A DNA stretch of 64,000 nucleotides from Armatimonadetes bacterium Uphvl-Ar1 (GTDB lineage Bacteria; Armatimonadota; Fimbriimonadia; Fimbriimonadales; Fimbriimonadaceae). Positions 26,392 through 35,945 of this stretch are shown one piece after another. Position numbers and translations under genes: made by a program. Each line of letters starts with the position of its first letter. The first letter of the stretch is position 1. The notes beneath the pieces are model-generated. The model was not told the origin of the DNA. It made no database searches and worked only from the letters and a program-made list of their open reading frames with translations. The DNA is taken from assembly GCA_002162075.1 (NCBI GenBank), contig CP021423.1, positions 1,488,001 to 1,552,000 of the forward strand, given 5' to 3'.

Positions 26392-29300
26392 ATGAAACTC
26401 AAACGCGTCAAGATATTCGGATTCAAAACCTTTGCCGAACGCACCGAAGTCGAACTCGATGGCAACATTATTGCCATCATCGGCCCCAACGGGTGCGGCA
26501 AATCCAATATCGTTGACAGCATCCTATGGGGACTTGGCGAAACCAATGCGCGCAATCTTCGCGCCCAGACCTCCAAGGAAGTCATTTTCTCAGGTTCATC
26601 CCGCCGAAAAGCCCTTGGCTATGCTGAAGTCACCCTTCTCTTCGATAACGAAGACGGCACCCTTCCAATAGATTCCAGTGAAGTATCGGTCACTCGCCGC
26701 CTAACCCGTGCGGGAGATAGCGATTACAGCATCAATAAGCGCAACTGCCGCCTCCGCGACGTCAACGAACTCCTCGCCGACTCCGGACTTGGGCGCGCCG
26801 GATATGCAATCGTCACCCAATCTGATATCGACCAAGCTCTCAGCGCGTCTGCCATGCAACGCCGAGCCTGGATTGATGAAGCCGCTGGTGTCCAGCGCTA
26901 CCGCGCCCGCCGCACCGAATCTTTGCGCCGACTCGATACCGCTCAAGGTCATCTCCAGCGGATTCATGACATCATCAACGAAATTGAAACTCAGCGCGAA
27001 CCCCTCCGCGCCGAAGCTGAAACCGCCAAACAATACAAAGTCACCCTCTCCTCCCTCCGCGAGATCGAATCAGCCCTCCTGGGAAAAGAACTCACCGAAG
27101 CTATCTCAGAGATTGTAGAACTCGAGAAACGGATTGAAGCCACCCTCAATTCCGTTGATCACGAAAATGATCGTGCCGAAGACCTTCGCACCAAACACCG
27201 CGAAACCCTGCGCCTCATTGACGGCCTTGACCTCGACATCGAACGCCACCGCGAAGCCCTTCTTCTCGCCCAAACTCGACTAGAGCAAGCAATCAGCCAA
27301 GTTCAACTCAGCGAACAAAAACTCGAGAGCCTCAAAACCCTCGAAGCCACTCTTGCCGACGACTCAGACTCCTCTTCAGAGCAAATTGAAGCCGCCGTGG
27401 CTGAACTGGCCAAAGCCAAAACTCAAGCTGACCTCGCCCAAAGCGAATTCGATTCCCTTGAAGAATCTCTTGGCAACGTTGATGCCGAGGCCAAGTCATT
27501 CGCCATTCAACTCAAAGCCGTCGAAGCCGAACTCATCGCCGCCCGCCAAACTCAAACCGATTTTGAACGCCATCAGCTCGAAGCCCAGCATACAAAAACC
27601 CGAATCAAAGCTGTCAAAAAAGAGCTTGAGGGTGTCCTCGAATCCCTCCCCGACCTTCAAGAGGCCGTTACCGAAAATGAAGCTTCAACCACCGAACTTC
27701 AATCCAAAGTCGAGCTGACTAAGGAGCAACTACGCACGATTGATCAATCTCTTCGCGACATTCAAACCGCCGAAGATCGCCACGCTGCCGAGTCCCGGAA
27801 GCTCCTCGCCCAAATCGCCGCCTTGGATGGTCGCCGCCGAGGCATCGAATCCACCATCGAAGCCAACGAGGGCCTTGCCCAAGGCTCGCGCGCAGTCCTC
27901 GAAGCCGTCAAAGCCGGACGACTCCCCGACGAGTACACACCTGTCGCCCACGCAATTCACATCGAAGGCGATCTCGTTCAAGCCATAGAAACCGCTCTCG
28001 GTGCCGCCGGAAATGACCTCATCGTTCCTAATGAGTCCGCCCCAAAAGCCGCAATCCAATTCCTCAAAGAATTCCGTGCTGGTCGAGCCACATTCCAGCC
28101 GATTCCTCTCATGCGACCTCAGTCGCCGAGCCCCGAACTCCGCCAACTGCTCCACACCAAAGGAATCGTTGGCCTCGCCAGTGAACTTGTGGAGTGCGAC
28201 CACAAACATCGCCCGGTTATTGACAGCCTCCTTGGGCGAACCGTAATCGCCGAAGATTTGGACACCGCCCTCAACCTCGCCCGAACACGGGGCTGGAGCC
28301 GAATGGTCACTCTCGACGGAGAGCTGATTCATTCATCCGGAGCCGTAACCGGCGGTGCCCAAAAATCGCGCGGAACCGGTCTCGTCCAGCGTCGTGCCGA
28401 ACTGGATCAGGTCGAACAAGAACTCAAATCACTTCAAGCTCAGCTAGAAAAAGCGCAACGATGGAATCAAGCTGATGCTGTCGCCGAACTTGAAACCAAT
28501 CGCCAAACACTTATCACCGAACTCGCCAACCAGCAATCAGAGTTTGATGAAGCCCGAAACTGGTTCATGAGCCTCAAACATGAACTGTCAACCACCCAGT
28601 CCAGCCGCGATAAGCTGCAAGGCGAGCTGGATCGTCTCACTCAGATTCAGTCCGCCGACCTCAAGCCAATTGACGTTCCCGAAATTGAAGCCCGGCGAGA
28701 CAACCTCATGCGACAACTCGCTGCCAAGTCCAGCGACGCCGAATCCGCCCAAACCCGCCTGAGCGAAGCCCGTCAAAGAGCCGCCGAAGCCGCCGAGCGA
28801 GCAAAAGAATCAGAACGAAGACTCTCGGCAATGTCCAGCAACGCTGAGCAACGCCAAGCCCGACTCGCCAACATCAATCCCGAGCGCGAGCGTCTCCATT
28901 CATTGATTACCGAAGCAACTACCGACCGCGCAAAACGTGAAGAAGAAGTCGCTAAGACAAGAACCGAAACGATCACATTGCAAGAAAAGCGCAAGCAACT
29001 CGCAACCGATGCCGAAAATCTGTCTATTCAGTCCGAGCAAGCCCAGCGAGCCGCCCAATCTGGTTCCGAAATACTCCACCAATGCGAGATTAAGCGCGCC
29101 CGAGCCGATAGCCGCCGGTCAGCCGCAACCGAGCGCCTCCTAGAAGAATATGGCCTGACCCCCGAAGAAGCGATGGCACAATCCGAGGATGCTCTCATCG
29201 CTCCGGACGCTCCCGCCCTCGTTGCAAAACTCCGCCGCGATCTCAAGCAAATGGGCGATGTTAACCTCGGTGCAATCGACGCTTACGAACGTCTCACTGA

Positions 29301-29907
29301 ACGCCACGATGAACTTGCCACTCAGGTTGCCGACGTTGAAGAGGGCATGGTCGAAATCCGCTCAACGATCAAAGAACTGGATGATCTCACCCGCCAGCGA
29401 TTTGTCGAAACATTTGAAAAACTCCAAGCTGCTTTTGGCGAAGTCTTTGTCAAATTGCTCGGGGGCGGCGAAGCGAGCATTAGTTTATCTGATCCTCACA
29501 ATATCCTCGATTCTGGTGTTGAAATATCGGTGACAATTCCCGGCAAAAAGCAACAACGCCTCGAACTCCTCTCTGGGGGAGAAAGAGCCATGTCCGCCCT
29601 CGCCTTTCTGTTCAGTCTCCTCAAGGTCAAACCTTGCCCCCTCGTCATCCTCGATGAAGTTGATGCTCCTCTCGATGGGCGCAATGTCGAGCGATTCATC
29701 CAGATGATGCGAGAGTTCAACGACCAAACTCAGTTCATCCTGATCACGCACAACAATGTGACAATCGAATCCGCCGATGTCTTCCTCGGTGTTACAATGC
29801 AAGAACCAGGCTGTAGCACCGTGATACCGTTCCGCGTACCTGCTCATGCCATCGAGAGCAAAGAAACAACCCCGGCGTTAACGGTTGAATCCGCATACGT
29901 CAATTAA
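26392..29907 (+). CDS. smc: Chromosome segregation ATPase SMC
   Basis: 1,171 residues, full length. It folds and segregates the chromosome, normally as a dimer with ScpA and ScpB (not in the window). Walker A GPNGCGKSN is at residues 31-39, followed by an R-loop region with TQSDIDQALSASAMQRR. Two long coiled coils (about 165-500 and 660-1000) flank a hinge at about 510-640, which starts with GSRAVLEAVKAGRLP. The C-terminal head has the signature LLSGGERAMSALAF (about residue 1063) and Walker B LVILDEVDAPLD. The start is the ATG at 26392, immediately at the onset of homology. Confidence 0.97.
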   Translation: MKLKRVKIFGFKTFAERTEVELDGNIIAIIGPNGCGKSNIVDSILWGLGETNARNLRAQTSKEVIFSGSSRRKALGYAEVTLLFDNEDGTLPIDSSEVSVTRRLTRAGDSDYSINKRNCRLRDVNELLADSGLGRAGYAIVTQSDIDQALSASAMQRRAWIDEAAGVQRYRARRTESLRRLDTAQGHLQRIHDIINEIETQREPLRAEAETAKQYKVTLSSLREIESALLGKELTEAISEIVELEKRIEATLNSVDHENDRAEDLRTKHRETLRLIDGLDLDIERHREALLLAQTRLEQAISQVQLSEQKLESLKTLEATLADDSDSSSEQIEAAVAELAKAKTQADLAQSEFDSLEESLGNVDAEAKSFAIQLKAVEAELIAARQTQTDFERHQLEAQHTKTRIKAVKKELEGVLESLPDLQEAVTENEASTTELQSKVELTKEQLRTIDQSLRDIQTAEDRHAAESRKLLAQIAALDGRRRGIESTIEANEGLAQGSRAVLEAVKAGRLPDEYTPVAHAIHIEGDLVQAIETALGAAGNDLIVPNESAPKAAIQFLKEFRAGRATFQPIPLMRPQSPSPELRQLLHTKGIVGLASELVECDHKHRPVIDSLLGRTVIAEDLDTALNLARTRGWSRMVTLDGELIHSSGAVTGGAQKSRGTGLVQRRAELDQVEQELKSLQAQLEKAQRWNQADAVAELETNRQTLITELANQQSEFDEARNWFMSLKHELSTTQSSRDKLQGELDRLTQIQSADLKPIDVPEIEARRDNLMRQLAAKSSDAESAQTRLSEARQRAAEAAERAKESERRLSAMSSNAEQRQARLANINPERERLHSLITEATTDRAKREEEVAKTRTETITLQEKRKQLATDAENLSIQSEQAQRAAQSGSEILHQCEIKRARADSRRSAATERLLEEYGLTPEEAMAQSEDALIAPDAPALVAKLRRDLKQMGDVNLGAIDAYERLTERHDELATQVADVEEGMVEIRSTIKELDDLTRQRFVETFEKLQAAFGEVFVKLLGGGEASISLSDPHNILDSGVEISVTIPGKKQQRLELLSGGERAMSALAFLFSLLKVKPCPLVILDEVDAPLDGRNVERFIQMMREFNDQTQFILITHNNVTIESADVFLGVTMQEPGCSTVIPFRVPAHAIESKETTPALTVESAYVN

Positions 29908-29999
29908 CCGAATTTGATAATCTTGTGAAACCCATATTAAATTTGGGCAATTAATTCCAGGTTCAAATACTTGCTAACGAGAACCGCTCTCAAACCGTA

Positions 30000-30197
30000 G
30001 TGGAAGTTCTGAATACTCAAACCGTTACACCAGTCGAATCCCCATGTGTTCGAGTTTGCCGACTCGATGGTAACGACGTGTGCGTTGGTTGCTGCCGCAC
30101 GATCCAAGAGATCATCAGCTGGCCAAACCTGTCCGACACTCAAAAAGCCAGAATTATCGAGAAAGTCGAAGCGCGAAAAACTCAAGCCGCACGATAA
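30000..30197 (+). CDS. DUF1289 small cysteine protein
   Basis: 65 residues from a GTG start. It matches the DUF1289 family: SPCVRVCRLDGNDVCVGCCRT, in which Cys16, Cys20, Cys28 and Cys31 form a likely metal or iron-sulfur site (Cys32 is also present), followed by IQEIISWPNLSDTQKARI, the family's W-x-x-L-S-D motif. Function is unknown; members are common in Proteobacteria, where they often lie near oxidoreductases. It ends 16 bases inside the convergent GGDEF gene. Confidence 0.85.
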   Translation: MEVLNTQTVTPVESPCVRVCRLDGNDVCVGCCRTIQEIISWPNLSDTQKARIIEKVEARKTQAAR

Positions 30198-32437
30198 AGA
30201 GAATTCTCTTCAACCTTTGCCATCAATCGCTCAAAAACTTCCAGCGGTCTAACTTTCTCAGAGTCGATTGTCACTACTCCAGAAGTCAAACCGACCTTTT
30301 GTTCAGTTAAGTCTGCAAATCGGTCTTCAATTCGACAAACGACCAGTTCAGCCGCTCGGGCATCGGCTTCCGGCAAGATGACTAAGAACTCTTCGGCTCC
30401 CGAACGACCAAAGATGTCGTCCTCGCGGCAAGCTCCTTCAACAATCCCTGCGAGCTGAACTATCAACTCGTCTCCGGCTGCAAATCCATATTGCGCGTTG
30501 TATTCCTTAAACCCATCAATATCAATCAAGACCGCACTGAACGAACCTCCGTCCTCTGCGTACTCGCATATTGCCTCCAAATACCCCTGCAAAGCTTGAT
30601 AGTTGTAAGATCCCGTCAAAGGATCGCGCTGCGCCGCTTCCCGAAGGATTGCATTCTTCTCTTCTAGTTCCGCCAATCGCTCGGTCAATTCGGATTCAAG
30701 TCGTCGTCGCTCGCTGACATCACGAATATTGAAGATAACCGCTTCAACACCAGGGTCAGTAAGCAAATTTCGAACGGAAATCTCAGCCGTTCTCGGCCCT
30801 GTTGCACTCACAATCTGCACATTGAAAGGCTCATGATCACGACTTCCCAATATCTCCTCCCACTCCCTTTCTGCTCCCATCCGATCATCTTTGTGAACAA
30901 GCGCAATCCAATTCTGCCCCACGACAGCAACGGGATCAAGCCCTAAAGCAGACTTGACCGCCGGCGAAGCATAAAGAATCAATCCATCTCGCGATACCAT
31001 CACAATCGCATCCGCCGAACCCTCAATTAGACTTCGGAACCGAGCTTCACTCCGATTCTCTGCCTCCCGAACCCGAGCCCGATCTCCCAAATCTCGAACA
31101 ACCGCCAGCAAATCTGTTGGACCGGCAACCGCAAATCGGAAACCGAGAGCAACTTCTTGTCCACCAACTTCACCGAGGAAATCAAAAGCAATCGGACGCT
31201 GAGTGAGCCGCGCTTCCTTAGCCCCTTGCAAAACGCGATCCGTGAGATCCGCCCCCAGTTTTTCTTTCCAAGCCGCCCCTCGATAGTCGGCCGCCTTTCC
31301 TGGCAATATTTGGCTGTTATCGTGGATCTCAGTCAAGTTAAGCTTCGAATCAAACCTTAAAAGCGTGTCTGGTAGCGCCTTTATAATCGCCAAACGAGCA
31401 ATATCGTTCGCCACCATCAGCTCGCGACTAAACTTTTCCGAAGTAATATCGCGGACTACTGCCGCCGCACTCCGAACCGAACCTTCAGAATCAACTACCG
31501 GACTGATGACAGCCGTTAAACACAAATCTTCACCCAAACTGTGGGGCATCGTCCATTCTAATGACTCAATCCTTTCGCCCGAAAAAACCCGCCGAATAGT
31601 GGACATCGCAACCTCTGTCGTCTCACCCCAGCTCAAAACGCTAATGATATTCTTCCCAACCGCTTTTTCAGCTGATATTCCCGTCATCACCCTCATTTGG
31701 TGATTCCAGCGTAGAATCCGTCCGTCTGACTCAAACTCAACAAAAGCTGCCGGAATATTATTAACCGCCTTTGTGATGGTTTCTGAATCAAAAGGTGTCC
31801 GAGCGGAAATATCCTTAAGTGAACCGCCGTACTCCTGGCTTCCCAAGCTTTGCACAACCAATGTGGTTCCCCCTCGTCGAATCGCCCCAATCGCAAGGAT
31901 CAGAGAAATCACAATCAATATCCCCGAACCAATGATCAACGATCCGAGTGCTTGGGCCGTCTGTCTTTCTCCAAGTTGCAATCTTTTCAATCCCGATTTC
32001 ACAGCTTTGTCTGTCGCCCGCAACCCTTCCCCGTTTACTTCTGGGATCAAAGCCGCCCGACGAACCGCTGTCCACTCATTACCAATCGAAAATGCCACCG
32101 CTGGATCAGCTCGTCGAATCTGGTGCTCCCACTCCTGAAAACCCATCCTTTCTTGCAAAATTAAATCGAGCTGCAAGGAACTCTCTAAGCCTTCAAGTGT
32201 GCCAAGTTCGCGTGAAAATGAGTCCAAATAGCTCGTCGCAACGCCATAGTCAACAACTCTTCGATTAAAAAATGTCACCGCTCCCAAACTGATCAAACAA
32301 AGGAAAAACAGCACCGACAAAAACCAAGGCCGATGCCAAACCCGAACTTGGGTGACAATCTCTCCAGCACCCGCCAAAGTCGAAGGATCAATCTCCTCCC
32401 AACTTAAACTGCGGACATTCGCACCTTCTAATCTCAA
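30182..32437 (-). CDS. Membrane PAS-GGDEF protein with altered GGDEF motif
   Basis: 751 residues. Membrane segments at about 45-60 and 165-185 enclose a periplasmic helical sensor. Then come two or three PAS domains (the clearest has FRSLIEGSADAIVMVSRDG, about 480-580; another begins near 230), a coiled-coil linker, and a GGDEF domain from about 600. The substrate-loop motif, normally GG(D/E)EF, reads GAEEF at 680-684, so diguanylate cyclase activity is uncertain. DPLTGSYNYQALQGYL is the usual domain start. It overlaps the DUF167 gene by 4 bases, so it is the last gene of the gatB operon. Confidence 0.88.
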   Translation of the reverse strand: MRLEGANVRSLSWEEIDPSTLAGAGEIVTQVRVWHRPWFLSVLFFLCLISLGAVTFFNRRVVDYGVATSYLDSFSRELGTLEGLESSLQLDLILQERMGFQEWEHQIRRADPAVAFSIGNEWTAVRRAALIPEVNGEGLRATDKAVKSGLKRLQLGERQTAQALGSLIIGSGILIVISLILAIGAIRRGGTTLVVQSLGSQEYGGSLKDISARTPFDSETITKAVNNIPAAFVEFESDGRILRWNHQMRVMTGISAEKAVGKNIISVLSWGETTEVAMSTIRRVFSGERIESLEWTMPHSLGEDLCLTAVISPVVDSEGSVRSAAAVVRDITSEKFSRELMVANDIARLAIIKALPDTLLRFDSKLNLTEIHDNSQILPGKAADYRGAAWKEKLGADLTDRVLQGAKEARLTQRPIAFDFLGEVGGQEVALGFRFAVAGPTDLLAVVRDLGDRARVREAENRSEARFRSLIEGSADAIVMVSRDGLILYASPAVKSALGLDPVAVVGQNWIALVHKDDRMGAEREWEEILGSRDHEPFNVQIVSATGPRTAEISVRNLLTDPGVEAVIFNIRDVSERRRLESELTERLAELEEKNAILREAAQRDPLTGSYNYQALQGYLEAICEYAEDGGSFSAVLIDIDGFKEYNAQYGFAAGDELIVQLAGIVEGACREDDIFGRSGAEEFLVILPEADARAAELVVCRIEDRFADLTEQKVGLTSGVVTIDSEKVRPLEVFERLMAKVEENSLYRAA

Positions 32438-32715
32438 AGCTGCTCTCCTGGGATCAATTGATCAATCTCCACCCGGGTTAGTCCTTCAATTCTAAAAGTC
32501 TTCATCCGACCATGATCGCCGCGAACAAGCAAAATCTTGTTCTTAGCGACACCAACTGTTCGAGCAATCAATCGACGAACTGCCTCGTTCGCCTCTCCTT
32601 CAACCGGAGGAGCCGTTACCCAAGCTCGAATTGTGCCGTCAGACTGTCGTTCCATCTTTGTCTGCTTCGAACGAGGCGTCACCCAAACTGTGATTTCAGT
32701 CACTTCCAAAGTCAA
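32434..32715 (-). CDS. DUF167 (YggU-family) protein
   Basis: 93 residues. The typical core WVTAPPVEGEANEAVRRLIA is present, with the conserved P-x-x-G-x-A-N motif, preceded by an ITVWVTPRSKQTK strand. YggU-type proteins are small, monomeric, and of unknown function; they often sit next to yggT or proC. Here it lies between a TPR gene and the GGDEF gene, and overlaps the latter by 4 bases. Confidence 0.85.
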   Translation of the reverse strand: MTLEVTEITVWVTPRSKQTKMERQSDGTIRAWVTAPPVEGEANEAVRRLIARTVGVAKNKILLVRGDHGRMKTFRIEGLTRVEIDQLIPGEQL

Positions 32716-32774
32716 CCGCCCCGCAAAAAAGCTTGCCTACCGTATCCTCGGCAATCTGACAGAAAACTCTAGCT

Positions 32775-33353
32775 TTAACCCTCGGAAATCTTAGCTTTTA
32801 CTTTATCGCGATTGACTTTTGCCGCCGCATCGTTAGGGTCAATTTCGAGCAAGCGATTCCAAGTCCGTAAGGATTCCTCATAAAATCCTAAGCGATCATA
32901 GGAATGAGCAAGCAGTCGAAAACTGTTCGGATGAGGGGTATTCCCCAAAGTCAATGAATGTTCAAGTAAAGCAAGAGTGGGCTTGTAAACTCGCGCCTTG
33001 AAATAAAATTCAGCTTCGGGATAGTAAGCCTCAGCCCAATCAGGAAACGCCTCTTTGAATCGAATGTAAACGGCAAGTTCAAGGTCTTTGCGTTCAATAT
33101 TCCCATACATCCAACCCAAATTTGTTACTGCATCATAATCCTTCGGTCTCCATACAACTTCCCAATTCAAAAGCTCAATTGCCGCCGGAAAATTACCGTC
33201 ATCAAAAAGCGCATCCTTCTCCACCCCTGTGCGAGTATAAACAGCACGAGTCATTGCCTCCGCCCCTGGAGTTGCCATCATCTTCTCAAATTGAGCGCAA
33301 CCCAAACCTGCTCCAAAAGCCACCACGCCCGCACTCAACCAGATTCGATTCAT
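32775..33353 (-). CDS. TPR-repeat protein, probably secreted or lipid-anchored
   Basis: 192 residues. The N-terminus MNRIWLSAGVVAFGAGLGCA is a signal sequence with a possible lipobox GLGC at about Cys19. Then come three to four tetratricopeptide-like helix pairs, best seen at AAIELLNWEVVWRPKDYDAV and SLRTWNRLLEIDPNDAAAK, with the DPN-type turn between helices. It is a scaffold protein; the partner is unknown. It starts 10 bases after gatB on the same strand and is likely co-transcribed. Confidence 0.8.
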   Translation of the reverse strand: MNRIWLSAGVVAFGAGLGCAQFEKMMATPGAEAMTRAVYTRTGVEKDALFDDGNFPAAIELLNWEVVWRPKDYDAVTNLGWMYGNIERKDLELAVYIRFKEAFPDWAEAYYPEAEFYFKARVYKPTLALLEHSLTLGNTPHPNSFRLLAHSYDRLGFYEESLRTWNRLLEIDPNDAAAKVNRDKVKAKISEG

Positions 33354-33363
33354 GTTAATGTCC

Positions 33364-34836
33364 CTATTTCAGCGCATCACGCAATGCCGCTTGCACACTC
33401 TGAGGATCGGCGCGCCCTTCCGACTTCCTCATCACCTGACCAACAAAAAATCCAATCAATGATTCCTTGCCTTCGCGGTACTGCAGCACTTGACCTGGGT
33501 TACCTGCAATCACCTCAGCCACCAGCGCATCAATCGCCGAAGTATCGCTGATTACCGTAAGACCCTCTTCTTCAACGACGGTTGAAGGGAGCTTCCCTGT
33601 TGCAAAACAAGTTTCAAAAACTGATTTTGCAATCTTGCCTGTGATCGCACCGGATTCAATCATGCCAATCAATTCGACCAGATGCTGGGGTCGAATCTGA
33701 CTCGCTGGCTTATCTTCAATCCCCTCACCATCAACCAATCCAACTTGACCTGCCTCATTCAACATCCGCGCAAAATCGCCGTTCATCCAGTTACAAGCCT
33801 GCTTCGGATCGGCTCCAAGTTCAACGCACTTTTCAAAGTAATCTGCCCAATATTGTTCGGAAACCAAAACACCTGCATCATAGTTTGAAAGGCCGAAGTC
33901 ATTCTCAAACCGCAACAGTTTCGCCAGGGGCAACTCGGGCAATGTCGCCCGAATCGCTTCAATTTTCTCCTCCGAAAAATTCATCGGGATCAAATCCGGA
34001 CAAACAAAGTACCGGTAATCCGCCTCACTTTCCTTCACCCGCATCAAGTAACTCGAAAGCGTCTGCTCGTTCCAACCCCGAGTTTCTTGAGTAATCGTTC
34101 CACCAGCTTCCAGCACCTCTGATTGTCTCTTCAATTCGTATTCAATTCCAAGCTGAACCGACTTAAAGCTATTCAAGTTTTTCAACTCAGTCTTAGTTCC
34201 GTAGGTTTCCGAACCTTTTAGCCGAACCGAAATGTTCGGCTCGCACCGCATCGAACCCTGCTCAAGCTTTCCATCACAAACCCCAAGATAGATCAATATT
34301 GCCCTGAGCTGACTCATGTATTCCTTAGCTTCATCAGGAGACTCAATATCCGGCGGAAAGTCTGTGACGATCTCCATCAAAGGAACACCTGCGCGGTTGT
34401 AATCCACCCCACTTCCCCCGCCTGGCAAATGCATCAATTTCCCCGTATCTTCTTCCAAATGAACCCGGCGAATCTTGATCCGCTTCGTCCCCCCATCCGC
34501 CGCCGGAATCTCCAAAAACCCGTTGTATCCAATCGGATTCGTCTCTCCGTATTGGCTCACCTGAAATCCTTTCGGTAAATCCGGATAGTAATAATTCTTG
34601 CGGTGAAACACCGAATCGGTCGGCACCGTGCAGTTCAAAGCCAAAGCCGTCTTGATCACCATCTCAACCGCCGCCTCGTTTGGCACTGGCAACGTGCCCG
34701 GTAATCCCAAGCAGATCGGACAAGTACGCGTATTGGGCATCCCCCCAAACCCCACCGGACAACGGCAAAACATCTTGCTCTCCGTCATCAACTCGGCATG
34801 GACTTCCATCCCCACACTCACCACATATTCCGGCAT
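33364..34836 (-). CDS. gatB: Aspartyl/glutamyl-tRNA amidotransferase subunit B
   Basis: 490 residues from ATG 34836 (an upstream in-frame start would add seven residues not found in the family). GatB supplies the kinase and tRNA-binding part of GatCAB, which amidates Asp-tRNA(Asn) or Glu-tRNA(Gln). The opening [19 protein letters not shown] holds the metal-binding Cys, [16 protein letters not shown] and [13 protein letters not shown]-like (here [13 protein letters not shown]) blocks follow, and the GatB/Yqey C-terminal domain ends at [16 protein letters not shown]. gatA and gatC are not adjacent. It heads the operon with the TPR, DUF167 and GGDEF genes. Confidence 0.96.
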   Translation of the reverse strand: MPEYVVSVGMEVHAELMTESKMFCRCPVGFGGMPNTRTCPICLGLPGTLPVPNEAAVEMVIKTALALNCTVPTDSVFHRKNYYYPDLPKGFQVSQYGETNPIGYNGFLEIPAADGGTKRIKIRRVHLEEDTGKLMHLPGGGSGVDYNRAGVPLMEIVTDFPPDIESPDEAKEYMSQLRAILIYLGVCDGKLEQGSMRCEPNISVRLKGSETYGTKTELKNLNSFKSVQLGIEYELKRQSEVLEAGGTITQETRGWNEQTLSSYLMRVKESEADYRYFVCPDLIPMNFSEEKIEAIRATLPELPLAKLLRFENDFGLSNYDAGVLVSEQYWADYFEKCVELGADPKQACNWMNGDFARMLNEAGQVGLVDGEGIEDKPASQIRPQHLVELIGMIESGAITGKIAKSVFETCFATGKLPSTVVEEEGLTVISDTSAIDALVAEVIAGNPGQVLQYREGKESLIGFFVGQVMRKSEGRADPQSVQAALRDALK

Positions 34837-34954
34837 GAAAACAATTCTACTTCCCAAGCAAAATTTTTAGGTTCCTTAATCCCAATTCCAAGTTCTCCAC
34901 TTGGTTGCAATGAAAACTATAATTATCTGATATACTAGCCTTGAGAGGAAACCA

Positions 34955-35830
34955 ATGAAAGTTTCAAAATTAATCCTGCCCATGCTATCCCTGGCTTTGG
35001 TTGCCGTTGCAACCGCCCAAACCTACACTGAGAACGCAAGCATACTCAGCGCCCTGAAAGACACCAGCAACATGCGGATCTACAGCCCAGAATTCGCGTT
35101 CACCCTGGATAAACAGGCCGCGGATCCGGACTTCTTTATCAACAACGCCGTCTTTAACCCGGGCTCCGGATGGGATAACAACATAAATCTCTTCCAATAT
35201 TCCGCCGGCGGCAACCTGGGCAGCTACATTCTCGGAACCCAAATCACTGGTGCCGTTAGCGAATACATGCGCCTGTCAATCGCTCCGACAATCGATGCCT
35301 CTGTGGCAAACGGAGTGTACAGCTTCAGCTACGACATCATCGGAGGTGCAACGAACCTCGCAACTGATGTCCTAGCAACATTAGATTACGAAGTCGAAAT
35401 CTTCGACAGCTTTGCTTTGTCAATTTCCCTCTCCACCACAGGGCCGGTGAGTGCCGGTCAAGGTGCCGTCACAACCGCCGTACTCACTAACAACACGGGC
35501 CGGGATGCCTTCGCTTTCACCCCGTGGCTCGGTTTAGAGGCTGGTGGTGCCACGGCCTCCATGCCCTCAGTTTTTGCCGGCGACTTCTTCACTGGTTCAA
35601 TGACCGCCGGGCAAATAGCCAACACCAGTCATTCCACACACACTCCAGATAACTCCACGCCGCTTGGAACCTACCAAGTCTTCGCCGGATACACCGGCGG
35701 ATACCACTCTGGAGACTTCCTTTTCGTGAACCCGGTCAACACAACGAGCTTCGAAGTAGTCCCCGAACCGGCAACCATGACGATCCTCGGCCTCGGTGCC
35801 CTGATCGGCATGCGAAAAAAACGAAAATAA
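34955..35830 (+). CDS. PEP-CTERM sorting-domain protein
   Basis: 291 residues with a good ribosome site (AGAGGAAACC) before the ATG. Signal peptide (cleavage after TAQ or near residue 22), then a long beta-rich extracellular domain with no recognised family, and a C-terminal VPEPATM motif, hydrophobic segment and basic end (MRKKRK). Such proteins are sorted by exosortase and usually released or anchored at the cell surface. The mid part repeats Gly/Thr/Ala-rich strands such as AVLTNNTGRDAFAFTP. A terminator lies just after the stop. Confidence 0.88.
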   Translation: MKVSKLILPMLSLALVAVATAQTYTENASILSALKDTSNMRIYSPEFAFTLDKQAADPDFFINNAVFNPGSGWDNNINLFQYSAGGNLGSYILGTQITGAVSEYMRLSIAPTIDASVANGVYSFSYDIIGGATNLATDVLATLDYEVEIFDSFALSISLSTTGPVSAGQGAVTTAVLTNNTGRDAFAFTPWLGLEAGGATASMPSVFAGDFFTGSMTAGQIANTSHSTHTPDNSTPLGTYQVFAGYTGGYHSGDFLFVNPVNTTSFEVVPEPATMTILGLGALIGMRKKRK

Positions 35831-35852
35831 TCTGGCCCATTGCCGAACTCAA

Positions 35853-35900
35853 AATCGCCCCGGCCGAGCCAGCCTACTCAGTCGGGGCGATTCCCTTTTC
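35853..35900 (+). terminator. Rho-independent terminator
   Basis: Stem AATCGCCCC / GGGGCGATT (nine pairs) around a 22-base loop, followed by CCCTTTTC, 23 bases after the PEP-CTERM stop. Confidence 0.75.
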
Positions 35901-35945
35901 TACCCCGGGCCATTGCCGCCCAACTGCCATACTTAAACGCACGTT

